NCBI RefSeq assembly: GCF_028867965.1
Contig: NZ_JAPQNT010000010.1
Span: forward strand, 1 to 64,000
Source: Flavobacterium sp. SUN046
GTDB taxonomy: Bacteria > Bacteroidota > Bacteroidia > Flavobacteriales > Flavobacteriaceae
DNA length: 64,000 nt
Reading direction: 5' to 3'
Shown here piece by piece: positions 7,647 to 16,715 of the stretch. The notes under the pieces are model-generated. The model was not told where the DNA came from. It made no database searches and saw only the letters and a list, made by a program, of their open reading frames with translations. Position numbers and translations under genes: made by a program. How positions within the stretch are numbered: position 1 is the stretch's first letter; each line of letters opens with the position of its first letter.

Positions 7647-7673
7647 AAAAAAAGCTCCCTAAAAGTAGCTCTT
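7647..7673 (-). terminator. probable intrinsic terminator after the cassette A immunity gene
   Basis: On the minus strand GAGCTACTTTTAGGGAGC is followed by a run of seven T. The stem is short and imperfect (AGCT pairing AGCT plus one inner pair). It lies between the immunity gene ending at 7681 and the start of cassette B. Confidence 0.5.
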
Positions 7674-7680
7674 TAAAATA

Positions 7681-7962
7681 TTAATCTTCTATATCAATAT
7701 ACCAATGTGGAGTCATTATATATAATAATTCGCCGGTATGGGCATCAACATATACTCCAAAGTATTTTTCTTCCTGTGTCCACATGGCCAAATAACCATA
7801 AGCATATAGATCTGCAATTTCTCCTTCTCTTCCTCCATAAGCTATTTTTTTATTTTTATACAAAGTGATTTTCTCTGCATCATCTACTAATCTTGTATGA
7901 GAAACTTTTTTCTCTTCAATATACTTCTCAACTATTTTTTTTACTTTTTCTTTTGTAATCAT
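7681..7962 (-). CDS. probable immunity protein for cassette A (93 aa, PepSY-like)
   Basis: Paralogue of the products at 5572, 8765 and 9085: it starts MITKEKVKKIVEKYIEEKK and ends with VYVDAHTGELLYIMTPHW. It begins 6 bp after the stop of toxin cassette A. The shared C-terminal strand-turn motif (D-x-x-T/S-x-x-x-LLY) suggests a common fold, while the central residues that would touch the toxin differ strongly between the four copies. This is what diversifying toxin-immunity pairs show. Confidence 0.65.
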   Translation of the reverse strand: MITKEKVKKIVEKYIEEKKVSHTRLVDDAEKITLYKNKKIAYGGREGEIADLYAYGYLAMWTQEEKYFGVYVDAHTGELLYIMTPHWYIDIED

Positions 7963-7968
7963 TGTTAC

Positions 7969-8727
7969 TTACTTTAAGTTAAAAATGCTTTTAATATCTA
8001 TCTCTTTTCGTACTTCGGGTATTTTGTTAATATCAAAAGAAAATTCAATTGGGTTTATTCCTCTTGGATTGTATATCCAATCATTTAAATAATCTAAAGA
8101 ATGTTCAAGTTCTTTTCTTGTCAAAAACTCATTATATTCTATCATTTTTTCAAAAACCCGTTGTTCTTTTAGCAATTCTCCAGCTGTATTTGCCCCACCT
8201 AAACTGTGGTATTTTGCTAAACCAATCTCTTTTGCATGTTTAAAATGCATAAATTCATGTAAGGTTTCAAAAACAGTGGCTTCTTCTCGAACAATGAATT
8301 TCATCTTTGTTCTTGTATAGACAAAAGCAGCTTGTTTACCTTCTGTAAATATGAGGGCTTTTCCATCTGAATCTATGAAGTCTTTAATTTTATGACTACC
8401 TGTAGAAGGAAAAATTTCAAAATCACAACCTTGATTTTTAAGAAAATTAATTAAATCATTAAAATTTGACTTTGACAAACGTTGTCCTAATCTTCTACCT
8501 CTTCCACTAACATTTGCTAAATAGTCAACTTGTACAACTTTCTCGCTTTCAACAACCAACTCATCAATTTGTTTTGATAATTGAGGTTCGTTTTTTAATT
8601 GTTGTTGTACTTGTTTGTGATACTTTACAATTCCTTTGGCAAGATAGTAAGAAATTGTTCCTGCACTCAAACAAAAACTAATAATTCCCCAATGGTTTAC
8701 AAACCAGCGTCCTGTTTCGGTTTTAAT
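7969..8727 (-). CDS. orphan toxin cassette A (zincin metallopeptidase toxin), no start codon
   Basis: The frame is open from a stop at 8728-8730. It starts IKTETGRWFVNHWG, continues through the anchor (SAGTISYYLAKG, KYHKQVQQQLKNEP, QIDELVVESEKV) and then diverges. A TTG at 8668-8670 is the only possible internal start I noticed; no ATG fits. The toxin part has an intact HExxH motif (LHEFMHFKHAKEIG, near 8240-8265) and a helical C-terminal part with KEQRVFEKMIEYNEFLTRK. The immunity gene at 7681-7962 follows. The coding frame is undamaged, so it could be functional after recombination. Confidence 0.7.
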   Translation of the reverse strand: MKTETGRWFVNHWGIISFCLSAGTISYYLAKGIVKYHKQVQQQLKNEPQLSKQIDELVVESEKVVQVDYLANVSGRGRRLGQRLSKSNFNDLINFLKNQGCDFEIFPSTGSHKIKDFIDSDGKALIFTEGKQAAFVYTRTKMKFIVREEATVFETLHEFMHFKHAKEIGLAKYHSLGGANTAGELLKEQRVFEKMIEYNEFLTRKELEHSLDYLNDWIYNPRGINPIEFSFDINKIPEVRKEIDIKSIFNLK

Positions 8728-8764
8728 TTAAAATTTAATTATTAAGATAATGTTATTTATAATT

Positions 8765-9070
8765 TTAATATGTTCCATCAGTTTCAATATATCCGTGTGG
8801 ACGAGAATAGTAAAGAATTTCATACGAAACCGCATCAACATAACATGAACAATAATCGCCCTCAATGAAAATATCTATTTCACCATTTTTGTCATAAGTT
8901 ATTGTATCTATTGTTTTAAAAAATATTACATATACTTCTCTTGTTGTGTAATTTCTGTCTTCTATTTTCTCTCTTTCAGAAATCTTTAATCCAATTTCTT
9001 TATCATATAAAAGCCATGGTATGGATTTCATATTGGTTTTAACTTTTTCTATAATTTGCTTTTTTGTCAT
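8765..9070 (-). CDS. second immunity-like gene of the full-length toxin (101 aa)
   Basis: Same small family as the genes at 5572, 7681 and 9085: it starts MTKKQIIEKVKTNMKSIPW and ends CYVDAVSYEILYYSRPHGY. It lies 14 bp downstream of another family member, so the full-length toxin is followed by two immunity-like genes. The second may be the real partner, a spare copy for a lost toxin, or the remnant of a previous C-terminal exchange. Confidence 0.6.
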   Translation of the reverse strand: MTKKQIIEKVKTNMKSIPWLLYDKEIGLKISEREKIEDRNYTTREVYVIFFKTIDTITYDKNGEIDIFIEGDYCSCYVDAVSYEILYYSRPHGYIETDGTY

Positions 9071-9084
9071 CTTTTTAAAATTTA

Positions 9085-9357
9085 TTATTCAATTTTTTCA
9101 AATGATTGAGGTCCTATGATATATAATAGTTTTTTTGATTTTTCATCAAAATACGCATAGAAAATTATATCACTATCATATTTATTATTGCTTGTTGATG
9201 CCATGAATGACACAATATATAATGAACGAACACTATCATCAGGTTGAGGTACATTTTCTCTAAGTCCTTTAAAATTCAAGCTTTCAGCATAATAATTTAC
9301 ATTCTTTTGTTTTAGATAATTTTTAAGTTCTGTTATTAATTTTTCTTTATTCATCAC
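9085..9357 (-). CDS. probable immunity protein of the full-length toxin (90 aa)
   Basis: Starts 4 bp after the stop of the full-length toxin, so it is the best candidate for its cognate immunity protein. It has the family layout (helical N-terminus with LITELKNYLKQKNVNYY, C-terminal strands YAYFDEKSKKLLYIIGPQS). Soluble, with no signal peptide, which fits cytoplasmic protection. The central region shares little with the other three members. Confidence 0.65.
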   Translation of the reverse strand: MMNKEKLITELKNYLKQKNVNYYAESLNFKGLRENVPQPDDSVRSLYIVSFMASTSNNKYDSDIIFYAYFDEKSKKLLYIIGPQSFEKIE

Positions 9358-9361
9358 TTAT

Positions 9362-11716
9362 CTATTTAGGTATTTTAATATTATTTTCAATTAAGCTCAT
9401 TTCTATTTCATAAAAGTATGCCTTAGAATGCCATATTTCTTCGTTATTTAGTTCAAATTGTTTTGACTTTTTAATTAATGATTCAAACACGTATTTTTCT
9501 CTATTATATCTGCGAATTAAATTTTCTTTTGTATACTTTACTTCTTTAACTCCTTTTAGTGGTGCATCTTTTACATATTTATCAAAACCTATAAGCTTCA
9601 TTTCTTCTGCATGTAAAGATTCATGCACAATGAAATATTGTGTTACTTCGTCTTTGTATAAAATTGTATTTGTATTAGCATCAAATTGGGCTAAAATATT
9701 TGGGTTATCAAAACTACTAACTTTTTCAAGATTTGTTCCAAATTGTTTCTTTAAAAGTTTAGCCCAATCATCTAACTCAACTTTTGAAAGTATTTTTCCT
9801 CCATACCTACCTTCACCAATTATATTATCTCCAACAACCTTTTTACTCTCCTCAACCAATTCATCAATTTGTTTTGTTAGTTTAGGTTCGTTTTTTAATT
9901 GTTGTTGTACTTGTTTATGATACTTTATGATTCCTTTGGCAAGATAGTAAGAAATTGTACCTGCGCTTAAACAGAAACTAATAATTCCCCAATGGTTTAC
10001 AAACCAGCGTCCTCCTTCTGTTTTGTTTAGTACATTTTTCACATCAGGACTTAATAGCGCAAGATTAACAGAACTTACAGCTATGTCTATAATTGCAAAC
10101 AGCTTTGCTGTGCCTTTTAAACCAGCAGTAAGTGCACCACCACTTACTATTATGCTTATAATATCGAATACGGCAAGCGATGCTTGAAGTACATCTGACC
10201 ATTCTGACTGGTCTCCGAGATATTTGGCATACAAGGCAATGGTAGGAATAGCAATTTCTTCTTTTAAATCTTCATCGTAATGTGTCAGATAAATTAATTC
10301 TAAAGGATGAAATTGATTAGACCGATTGTTAGAGTTATTAATTTCAATGTCTTGTGTAAAAAAGTTTATTAAACTAGCAGTATTAAAAGCTATAGACGGT
10401 AATTGTAATTCATTAGTTAGTTCAACTTTTCCTTTTTGGTCACCAAATAAAATATTAGTTTCAATGTGTGTATCATCACCCTGATTAAATTTTCTTATTT
10501 CATCTTTCTCAGGTTTAAGGTACAAAAAGGTTAGACCTGTTAAAAAGTTACAGAAATTTTGTACCAAAGTATCATCACTAAAACCAGCTAAAAGATCTAT
10601 AAGTTTTTGAGGATTACTCAAAAAATAGCTATATACTTTTTTAGGGTCAAATTTAGATAAAATAGATGTTATTGATTTTGTAGTATCTTTAAAAATACTG
10701 CCTTTATCATAATGGCTTAGTTTAAATACATTTTGTATTGTTTGATCAAAATCAAGTTTTTGAGCCACAAAAAAAGGTATGTTTTCATATAACCAATTAA
10801 GCGAGTCAAGTTTTTGAGTATTTAAAGTTAATCTATCATCATAATTTTTTTGAACAGAAATCATATCTTGTTGCTTACTTACTTCATTTATGGCTGTAGT
10901 AAAAGCATTGCATATTTTTTCTAAATATTCATTTTTAGGTTGCCTTGAGGATTCTCTTAAAAAAGCATTAAAGTCATCAAAACTTGATGAACTTACTGTA
11001 AATGCTATGTTGTCAATATTATCTTTCTCGTAAACTCTTTTCTTACCATCGAAATAGTAATGAACTAAATATTCAATTTCTTTTTGCTTGTAATTAAACT
11101 TTAATTCATAACCACCTGTTGTGTCACCATCAAAATCGGAATTTGTATTGACAGTACCTGCTTCATCATAAAGTTTTCCTTTTAATTCTAATTTTTTTTC
11201 TCCAGAAAATGAATTTATTATTAATGGGTTTTCAGTGTCGTATTTTATTGGAATTGATAAGAATACAGGATTAATTGTTACAAATATAAAGGTTTCAGTA
11301 CCAATAAATTTATCATAATTATAATTAAAATCAGATTTTAATTTTAGAAACTCAGTAATTTTTACAAAATCAATGTTTTTTGAAGTATAAATTGATTTAT
11401 AAAACAAACTATTTTTTCCAAAAGGATTATTCAATGCGTATTGATTTGAATTTACATTACTCAATTCTTGAAATGAACTACTTTGATTGTCTTGAAAATT
11501 TTGATTACTTAACTTACCAGGAAACAATTTATTAAAAACATCATTATCTGTAAAACAATTGGTTACCATTGGAATGCCTCCAATAAGTTGTAATACTACA
11601 TTAGGTTTTGCGATTGTTGTACCGTTAATTATAGTAAATAGTTGATTAAAAACGTAGTTGTTTACACTAGGATTATCTTTTAAGTTGGTATAAAATTGTG
11701 TTTCTTCTTGTGTCAT
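9362..11716 (-). CDS. full-length polymorphic toxin with zincin metallopeptidase C-terminus (784 aa)
   Basis: Residues 1-470 are an unrecognised Asn/Phe-rich delivery region with no signal peptide. At about 490-560 is a hydrophobic Gly/Ala pre-toxin segment (VFDIISIIVSGGALTAGLKG, then SVNLALLSPDV). The anchor NKTEGGRWFVNHWG to ELVEESKKV at about 562-627 is repeated in all four downstream cassettes. The C-terminus (GRYGGKILSKVELDDWAKLL, then HESLH near residue 697) is a zincin-type metallopeptidase toxin domain. Two immunity-like genes follow. It lies downstream of the 1212-residue gene across a strong hairpin. Delivery route (eCIS or other) is not shown by the sequence. Confidence 0.8.
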   Translation of the reverse strand: MTQEETQFYTNLKDNPSVNNYVFNQLFTIINGTTIAKPNVVLQLIGGIPMVTNCFTDNDVFNKLFPGKLSNQNFQDNQSSSFQELSNVNSNQYALNNPFGKNSLFYKSIYTSKNIDFVKITEFLKLKSDFNYNYDKFIGTETFIFVTINPVFLSIPIKYDTENPLIINSFSGEKKLELKGKLYDEAGTVNTNSDFDGDTTGGYELKFNYKQKEIEYLVHYYFDGKKRVYEKDNIDNIAFTVSSSSFDDFNAFLRESSRQPKNEYLEKICNAFTTAINEVSKQQDMISVQKNYDDRLTLNTQKLDSLNWLYENIPFFVAQKLDFDQTIQNVFKLSHYDKGSIFKDTTKSITSILSKFDPKKVYSYFLSNPQKLIDLLAGFSDDTLVQNFCNFLTGLTFLYLKPEKDEIRKFNQGDDTHIETNILFGDQKGKVELTNELQLPSIAFNTASLINFFTQDIEINNSNNRSNQFHPLELIYLTHYDEDLKEEIAIPTIALYAKYLGDQSEWSDVLQASLAVFDIISIIVSGGALTAGLKGTAKLFAIIDIAVSSVNLALLSPDVKNVLNKTEGGRWFVNHWGIISFCLSAGTISYYLAKGIIKYHKQVQQQLKNEPKLTKQIDELVEESKKVVGDNIIGEGRYGGKILSKVELDDWAKLLKKQFGTNLEKVSSFDNPNILAQFDANTNTILYKDEVTQYFIVHESLHAEEMKLIGFDKYVKDAPLKGVKEVKYTKENLIRRYNREKYVFESLIKKSKQFELNNEEIWHSKAYFYEIEMSLIENNIKIPK

Positions 11717-11730
11717 CGTTTATTAAATTA

Positions 11731-11763
11731 AAGTATTCCTGTTTCTACAAAACAGGAATACTT
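11731..11763 (-). terminator. strong hairpin between the 1212-residue gene and the toxin gene
   Basis: A perfect 14-bp stem (AAGTATTCCTGTTT and its complement) with a 5-nt loop at 11745-11749. A T run follows on the plus strand; on the minus strand the tail is AT-rich but not a pure T run. On the coding strand it may therefore attenuate rather than stop transcription into the toxin gene. Confidence 0.7.
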
Positions 11764-11778
11764 ATTTTTTCTTAATAT

Positions 11779-14700
11779 TTAACTTGGCGTTGAACCATTA
11801 CTAGGGTTTACAATTGGTGGTGTTTCGGTTGAAGTAGTTTTTGGGCCACCAATTAAAGTATTTGTTGGTGTAATTTTATCATCAAGATGAACTTCTCCGC
11901 CAACTGTTTCTGGACAACCACAAGGTAATCCTTCAGCTTGTAAACCAATTGTACTACTTTGAATAACGGTAAGGTCAGAAGGTAGCTTGGTTTTCCATGG
12001 TAAACCTTCAGGAGTTGGTTCAGTTACTTTAAGTTCTTGGTCTATAGAAAGAAATAACTCCTCGCCTAGAGTAGGAACTTGTCCACCATTCCAAACTTGT
12101 CCAGTAGCCATATACCAGTTGACTACTTTTTCAAAACCTGGCCTAACTGTTAGAACTACACGAGCCATACCTGCTTGCATGAAGTTAGTGAACAAAGCAT
12201 CACTGAACTGATAGTTGTAGGCCTTTTTCCAACGGTTTCTTGCACCCCAATAAAATGGATAGAAGATATAACTAATGTTATCCCATTCAAAGGCTTGCTC
12301 CATAAATCTAGTTACAGCAGCATTCTTATCGAAAATTTCGTTATTGATTGGTTTTATTAAGGTTAAGTCGTTGTCATTTTCTAAATAATCTTGACCAATA
12401 TAGTTACTATCAACCAAATAGTGTACAATACTTTTTTTAAGTAAATTACGTTCAATTTGTCTGTAATACATAGGATTGGTTCCAATATCCTCTGCAGCTT
12501 TGTCTTTAGCATCTTGAACCACTCTTTTGTACTCTTCAAGCTTTTTTTCATAGGCGTCGATGATATCATTAAAGATTCTGTTTTGCCATGATTGGTACAA
12601 TTCATCTGAACGCTTAAAAAATAAATTTACGTTTACATTAGCTATCCAAACCCATTCAAATGAAACTGATACTGGAATTTTAGTAGTGAATTTTGAATTG
12701 AAGGAAGATATACCATTATTCGAAACACTTTTATCAGCTACTTTAACGTAAACATACCCTTCATGTTGTTCCCAAGATGCTGTTGCATAATCTAAATAAA
12801 AACCATCAGGCACATCAATATCTGCTGAAACAGCCTTATTTTGGTTATTAGCGCCATCTCCTCCAGTTTCGGACTTTGTAAAACTTTTACCAGATGAAAG
12901 ATAAAGAGCAGGAGCAATTTCGGCTTCAACACCATAAAGTGAAGCCCAGTATATAAAATTATTAGGATTTGAAATTTTTGCTACATCTCTAAATGTTTCA
13001 ATCTTATTGTTTCCAGCTTCTATTGATCTTGGGTCAATTGGTTTTTCAATAGTAACAGTAGTTTCAGCACCAGTGTTTTTTATTGAGGCTAGTATATGGA
13101 ATTGTGCTGGTTCAGGAATCATAAATTCTACCATAGCACGTTTTCCATAATTTACAAGCTGGTTGTTATAAACCTTGTTAATCCATCTGTAAACACCAGA
13201 AACATGTTCATCACCTTTAGTGTTGTCAAAACCATGTTTGTTGTTTTCTTTATAACTTTCAATTACTTTGGTAATGATTTCAGTTTTTGTTTTTGTAACT
13301 ACTCTTTCCATTGCTCTTTGTGTAACATCTTGAGCATAAGTCACTGCTTGATTTGTAGAGTCGTCTTGAGAAGTATTGTGAGCTATGTTTCCTCCCACAG
13401 AACCACCAACACCATTTGCACCCCAATGATATCCAGCATTAACATCAATTTGAGTATCTTCATGCAATACTTGAGCTACTTCAGTATGCATTTCATTTCT
13501 AGATGTTGTTGTAGTATCTGTAAGATTTTCGGATTCTCTTTCACTAGACGTTGTATTAGTTGTATCGGTTGTACGGCTTCTTTCAGTTGCTTTTTCTTTG
13601 TACTCACGAGCCATTATGTTTTCGATATGTGATACCTCACCTGGCTCATAGCAGCATATTTCTTGCTCTACTTTGCGATAGTCTGCAATTCCGAGATTTT
13701 TTATGCCGAATCTTGAGGGTATAAAAATTGTAGGAGGAACATTGGTTGTGTTATTATTACCAGTGGTGCCTGTGCCAGTATCGTTTCCTGTACCACCTGT
13801 ATTAGAAGTACCATCATTACTATTTATAACTGTAAAATACCCATTACCTGATTTTATTGCATTATTTGCTAAAGGCAAACTAAAATTTATAGTAGTTTCA
13901 AGGTCAAAAGTAAGGTCAGTTAATGGTATAGTTCCTTTAACAACTACAGCAGTTATTGTTTTCGGAATTTGAAAAGGATCAATATTTGAATCATCACTAT
14001 AAACAACTACTCCATTTTCATTTACAGATGCTACTAATTCTATATTTTCAAATAGTATAGTTCCGTCAGTTTTTGAGATCGAGAAATAGTTGCTTACACT
14101 CAATAAATCAGCTAATTCAATATTTGCTACAACTACATTGAAGTTTATCCAATTATTTATTGGAGTGCTAGCTCCAGAACCATTAGCTGTTCTACCTTGT
14201 ACTGTTGAGTTGGTTAAACTTAAAACAGTTCTAGTTGTATAGGTTAAATTAGAGCAATACGGAATAACATTGCTATTTCTAGAAAAAGGATTATTAATTG
14301 TTGGAACAGGTACTCCAGCAATTATTGCAATTTTTTGATTTTTAGGGTTATTTTGAGAAATAGAGTCGTTAGCATCAATTATTAATTTATCTAGTAAAGC
14401 ATAAACTTCTTTGTAAGTTTTACATTTTTTTAAAGTAGTAATATCTATCACACCTGTTATTTGTGGTGGCAGTGATTTACTTAAATCAATGGTGTTAATT
14501 TCAGGCAGAGCATTATAGTCAAATTTAGGAATAACTAAATTTGTATATTCTCTGTAGGTTGTAATTACACCAGTAACTTTATTTTCAATGCTTTTTAACA
14601 CAAAAGTTGCATTTCTATACGCTAAATCCTCACTAGCTTTATAAGCAACATAAGCAACATTTCTTCTATCCTCCTCATTTTTTCTATATTCACTCTCAAG

Positions 14701-15417
14701 AATAGCAACGTCTTCTTTTAATTTTACAACAAAATTAATCGTGTTTTTAGCGTTATTAATTTTAGAAGTATTATTTAAAATATTATTGATTTCTTTAGCC
14801 GGATTTAAGCTTTTCTCTAAACTCTTACCTAATTTATTTAAGTCTTTTAAATCTCCAAAAAAAGTTGGAGGCATTACAATACTTGTTTTTACTAAATCAC
14901 TATCTAAACTCAAATTTTTTAAATTATGGTCAGCGATTAAAACGTGTATTATTGCATCACGCAACGAACTATTTTTTTGCGTTATAATGCAATAAAAAAG
15001 GTTATCCCACAAAATAATTAAACTACTTTTAGTTAAGTTTTGAGGTTTTACAGTACTAATATTAATTAAAGTATTTAATGATTTTTTGTTAAAATCTGCT
15101 TTTTTTAACTTTGAGAATGAATTAGAAAAATCATAAAATGTTTCTCCCACAATTGATTCTAATTTACTTTTATCAATCATATTATCAGATCTTTCGAATA
15201 AAAGTGATTTATCATTTAAAAATTTTAATTGATCATCTGTTGTTGATTTAGGTGTGATAAGTTCATCTTTAAAAAAAGAAGTTGTTTCAACAACAATTTT
15301 ATCAATTTTTAAATCTGGATGAAAAACAAATCCAATTTGTTTTTCATCTTTTGTTAATAATTCTGGGGCTCGCATTGTTACAAAGCGAAAGAGGGTGTTT
15401 TTGATTTCTGTACTCAT
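11779..15417 (-). CDS. large hypothetical protein, probable partner or carrier of the toxin (1212 aa)
   Basis: No signal peptide or membrane helix. A charged helical region lies near residues 225-300 (LKEDVAILESEYRKNEEDRR). A Gly/Thr/Asn-rich linker (about 545-580) is followed by a Thr/Ser/Glu stretch (about 610-650: REYKEKATERSRTT, SRNEMHTEVAQVL) and a Gly-rich segment. The C-terminal third is mixed beta/alpha with WNGGQVPTLGEELFLSID, ending in a Pro/Thr-rich tail. I do not recognise the family with certainty. Promoter P15446 of the shared type lies 28 bp upstream, so it is probably co-regulated with the eCIS. Confidence 0.7.
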   Translation of the reverse strand: MSTEIKNTLFRFVTMRAPELLTKDEKQIGFVFHPDLKIDKIVVETTSFFKDELITPKSTTDDQLKFLNDKSLLFERSDNMIDKSKLESIVGETFYDFSNSFSKLKKADFNKKSLNTLINISTVKPQNLTKSSLIILWDNLFYCIITQKNSSLRDAIIHVLIADHNLKNLSLDSDLVKTSIVMPPTFFGDLKDLNKLGKSLEKSLNPAKEINNILNNTSKINNAKNTINFVVKLKEDVAILESEYRKNEEDRRNVAYVAYKASEDLAYRNATFVLKSIENKVTGVITTYREYTNLVIPKFDYNALPEINTIDLSKSLPPQITGVIDITTLKKCKTYKEVYALLDKLIIDANDSISQNNPKNQKIAIIAGVPVPTINNPFSRNSNVIPYCSNLTYTTRTVLSLTNSTVQGRTANGSGASTPINNWINFNVVVANIELADLLSVSNYFSISKTDGTILFENIELVASVNENGVVVYSDDSNIDPFQIPKTITAVVVKGTIPLTDLTFDLETTINFSLPLANNAIKSGNGYFTVINSNDGTSNTGGTGNDTGTGTTGNNNTTNVPPTIFIPSRFGIKNLGIADYRKVEQEICCYEPGEVSHIENIMAREYKEKATERSRTTDTTNTTSSERESENLTDTTTTSRNEMHTEVAQVLHEDTQIDVNAGYHWGANGVGGSVGGNIAHNTSQDDSTNQAVTYAQDVTQRAMERVVTKTKTEIITKVIESYKENNKHGFDNTKGDEHVSGVYRWINKVYNNQLVNYGKRAMVEFMIPEPAQFHILASIKNTGAETTVTIEKPIDPRSIEAGNNKIETFRDVAKISNPNNFIYWASLYGVEAEIAPALYLSSGKSFTKSETGGDGANNQNKAVSADIDVPDGFYLDYATASWEQHEGYVYVKVADKSVSNNGISSFNSKFTTKIPVSVSFEWVWIANVNVNLFFKRSDELYQSWQNRIFNDIIDAYEKKLEEYKRVVQDAKDKAAEDIGTNPMYYRQIERNLLKKSIVHYLVDSNYIGQDYLENDNDLTLIKPINNEIFDKNAAVTRFMEQAFEWDNISYIFYPFYWGARNRWKKAYNYQFSDALFTNFMQAGMARVVLTVRPGFEKVVNWYMATGQVWNGGQVPTLGEELFLSIDQELKVTEPTPEGLPWKTKLPSDLTVIQSSTIGLQAEGLPCGCPETVGGEVHLDDKITPTNTLIGGPKTTSTETPPIVNPSNGSTPS

Positions 15418-15445
15418 TTTTATAAAAAGATTAATTAATATTTTA

Positions 15446-15491
15446 TAAAAATATCTATTTATACAGTATCAGTCAATCCGTGTAAATACGG
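15446..15491 (-). promoter_or_regulatory. shared-type promoter P15446
   Basis: On the minus strand CCGTATTTACACGGATTG (15491-15474) ends in the -33 TTG. A 20-bp spacer follows, then TATTTTTA (15453-15446) as the -7 element, 28 bp before the ATG at 15417. Box, spacing and -7 match the other promoters listed. Confidence 0.75.
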
Positions 15492-15597
15492 ATTTTTTAA
15501 TTGTATTCTAAAGGTCGTAAATTAAAAACATACCAGTAAATCAATATATTAAGGAATCTGAATTTATTTAATTTTTTTTTATATAAGTACATGAAAA

Positions 15598-16704
15598 TCA
15601 ATTGCTAAAATCATCTTTATAAGATATTTGAAGATTTATTATGCTATTAAATACTGTATCATTTGAATTTAAATTTGTTGGACTATAATTTGTTTCCTTT
15701 CTTTTTTTGAAAACGGTTTCATGTATTGATGAGCCGTCTTTGATTTTTCTTTTGGGCCAAAGTCGATAATCTATTTTTATTTGAAAAAAAGAGCTTTCTT
15801 TTTTGAATCTTAATCTAGGGATAAAATCAAATAACAAGAATGATAAAGTTAGTGAATTATGAATTGATTGTAAGTAATCTGGCTTTTGATAATTAGATTT
15901 CACACCATATACATAACGGTTTACTTTTTCTTGATTTAGCAATAAATCTTTATTGGAAGCTTCTCCTAACATCCATTCTAGAGCAACTTTTGAAAGGCCT
16001 TCATTAGGATAAGAACCACCTACATCAGAATGAACTCCAGCAAAAAAGACTTCTTTACAATCTTTATGTAGTTCAGATACTTCATAATAGTCATAGTGTT
16101 TTCTTTTTTCATCGATAGCTACAGCGTGCCTTACTGTTTTGGCAATTCCTAAACTTCTTGAGTATGGGAATGATTTATAAAAGCTTATTAATCCACCAGC
16201 TGCTACTACTGTATCCCAAACACCAATAAAATGAATATTTATTTTCCGTGAGAATCTAGCTTTAAAAGCATTTGCAATTTCAAAAATCTTATCTCCTTTA
16301 GAATATATTTCTAGAACATATCTTAGATGTCCTTCGTTACCTTTATGGAGTAGGCCGAACATTTCAATTAAGCCACTTAACATTCTAACTGTGTATGCTC
16401 CTCTACTGAACCCGAACAAATATACTTTATCTCCTTCTTGATAATTATTCATTAAAAATATGTAAGCATCAATTACATTATCTTCAATACTGGATGCAGA
16501 TATCAAATCTTTTATTAGATACCATTTTCTTGCTATCCAATTTCTTATACCATTTGGAGCTATAGTTCCTACTCCAGGGTGGTAATAAGTTACTTGATTC
16601 TCGCTAATTTGAAGGCAACTAAATAAATGCACAACATTTGTGTTTTTATTTATTGTAAGCTTATTATCTGTACCATCACAGCAAATAACTATGTTCTTTG
16701 GCAT
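15598..16704 (-). CDS. DUF2235 alpha/beta hydrolase, Tle1-like phospholipase (368 aa)
   Basis: Begins MPKNIVICCDGTDNK, the typical DUF2235 start. The nucleophile elbow GFSRGAYTVRMLSG lies near residue 95. GVWDTVVAAGG (about 161) and AGVHSDVGGSY (about 221) supply the acid and His expected in Tle1-type lipases, so the Ser-Asp-His triad looks complete. Tle1 proteins are antibacterial phospholipase effectors of type VI secretion; here no T6SS is seen, but an eCIS is. It follows the CHAP hydrolase by 11 bp and is the last gene of the operon from P18299. No immunity lipoprotein adjoins it. Confidence 0.85.
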   Translation of the reverse strand: MPKNIVICCDGTDNKLTINKNTNVVHLFSCLQISENQVTYYHPGVGTIAPNGIRNWIARKWYLIKDLISASSIEDNVIDAYIFLMNNYQEGDKVYLFGFSRGAYTVRMLSGLIEMFGLLHKGNEGHLRYVLEIYSKGDKIFEIANAFKARFSRKINIHFIGVWDTVVAAGGLISFYKSFPYSRSLGIAKTVRHAVAIDEKRKHYDYYEVSELHKDCKEVFFAGVHSDVGGSYPNEGLSKVALEWMLGEASNKDLLLNQEKVNRYVYGVKSNYQKPDYLQSIHNSLTLSFLLFDFIPRLRFKKESSFFQIKIDYRLWPKRKIKDGSSIHETVFKKRKETNYSPTNLNSNDTVFNSIINLQISYKDDFSN

Positions 16705-16715
16705 GTTTTATTTAT

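Noticed and set aside
4848..9362. CRISPR-like reading of the regularly recurring anchor
   Set aside because: The repeat is about 190 bp long, in frame and coding, with 0.7-1.3 kb of gene sequence between copies; no spacers and no cas genes are present.
5161..9920. Plus-strand open frames across the toxin cassettes
   Set aside because: Each repeats a segment such as TTFLLSSTNSSICF, which is simply the reverse of the shared anchor codons; they are shadows.
13096..13972. Open frames on the plus strand inside the 1212-residue gene
   Set aside because: Their Ser/Cys/Phe- or Val/Pro-rich products are antisense images of the Thr/Ser/Gly-rich linker; the minus frame is continuous over 1212 codons.
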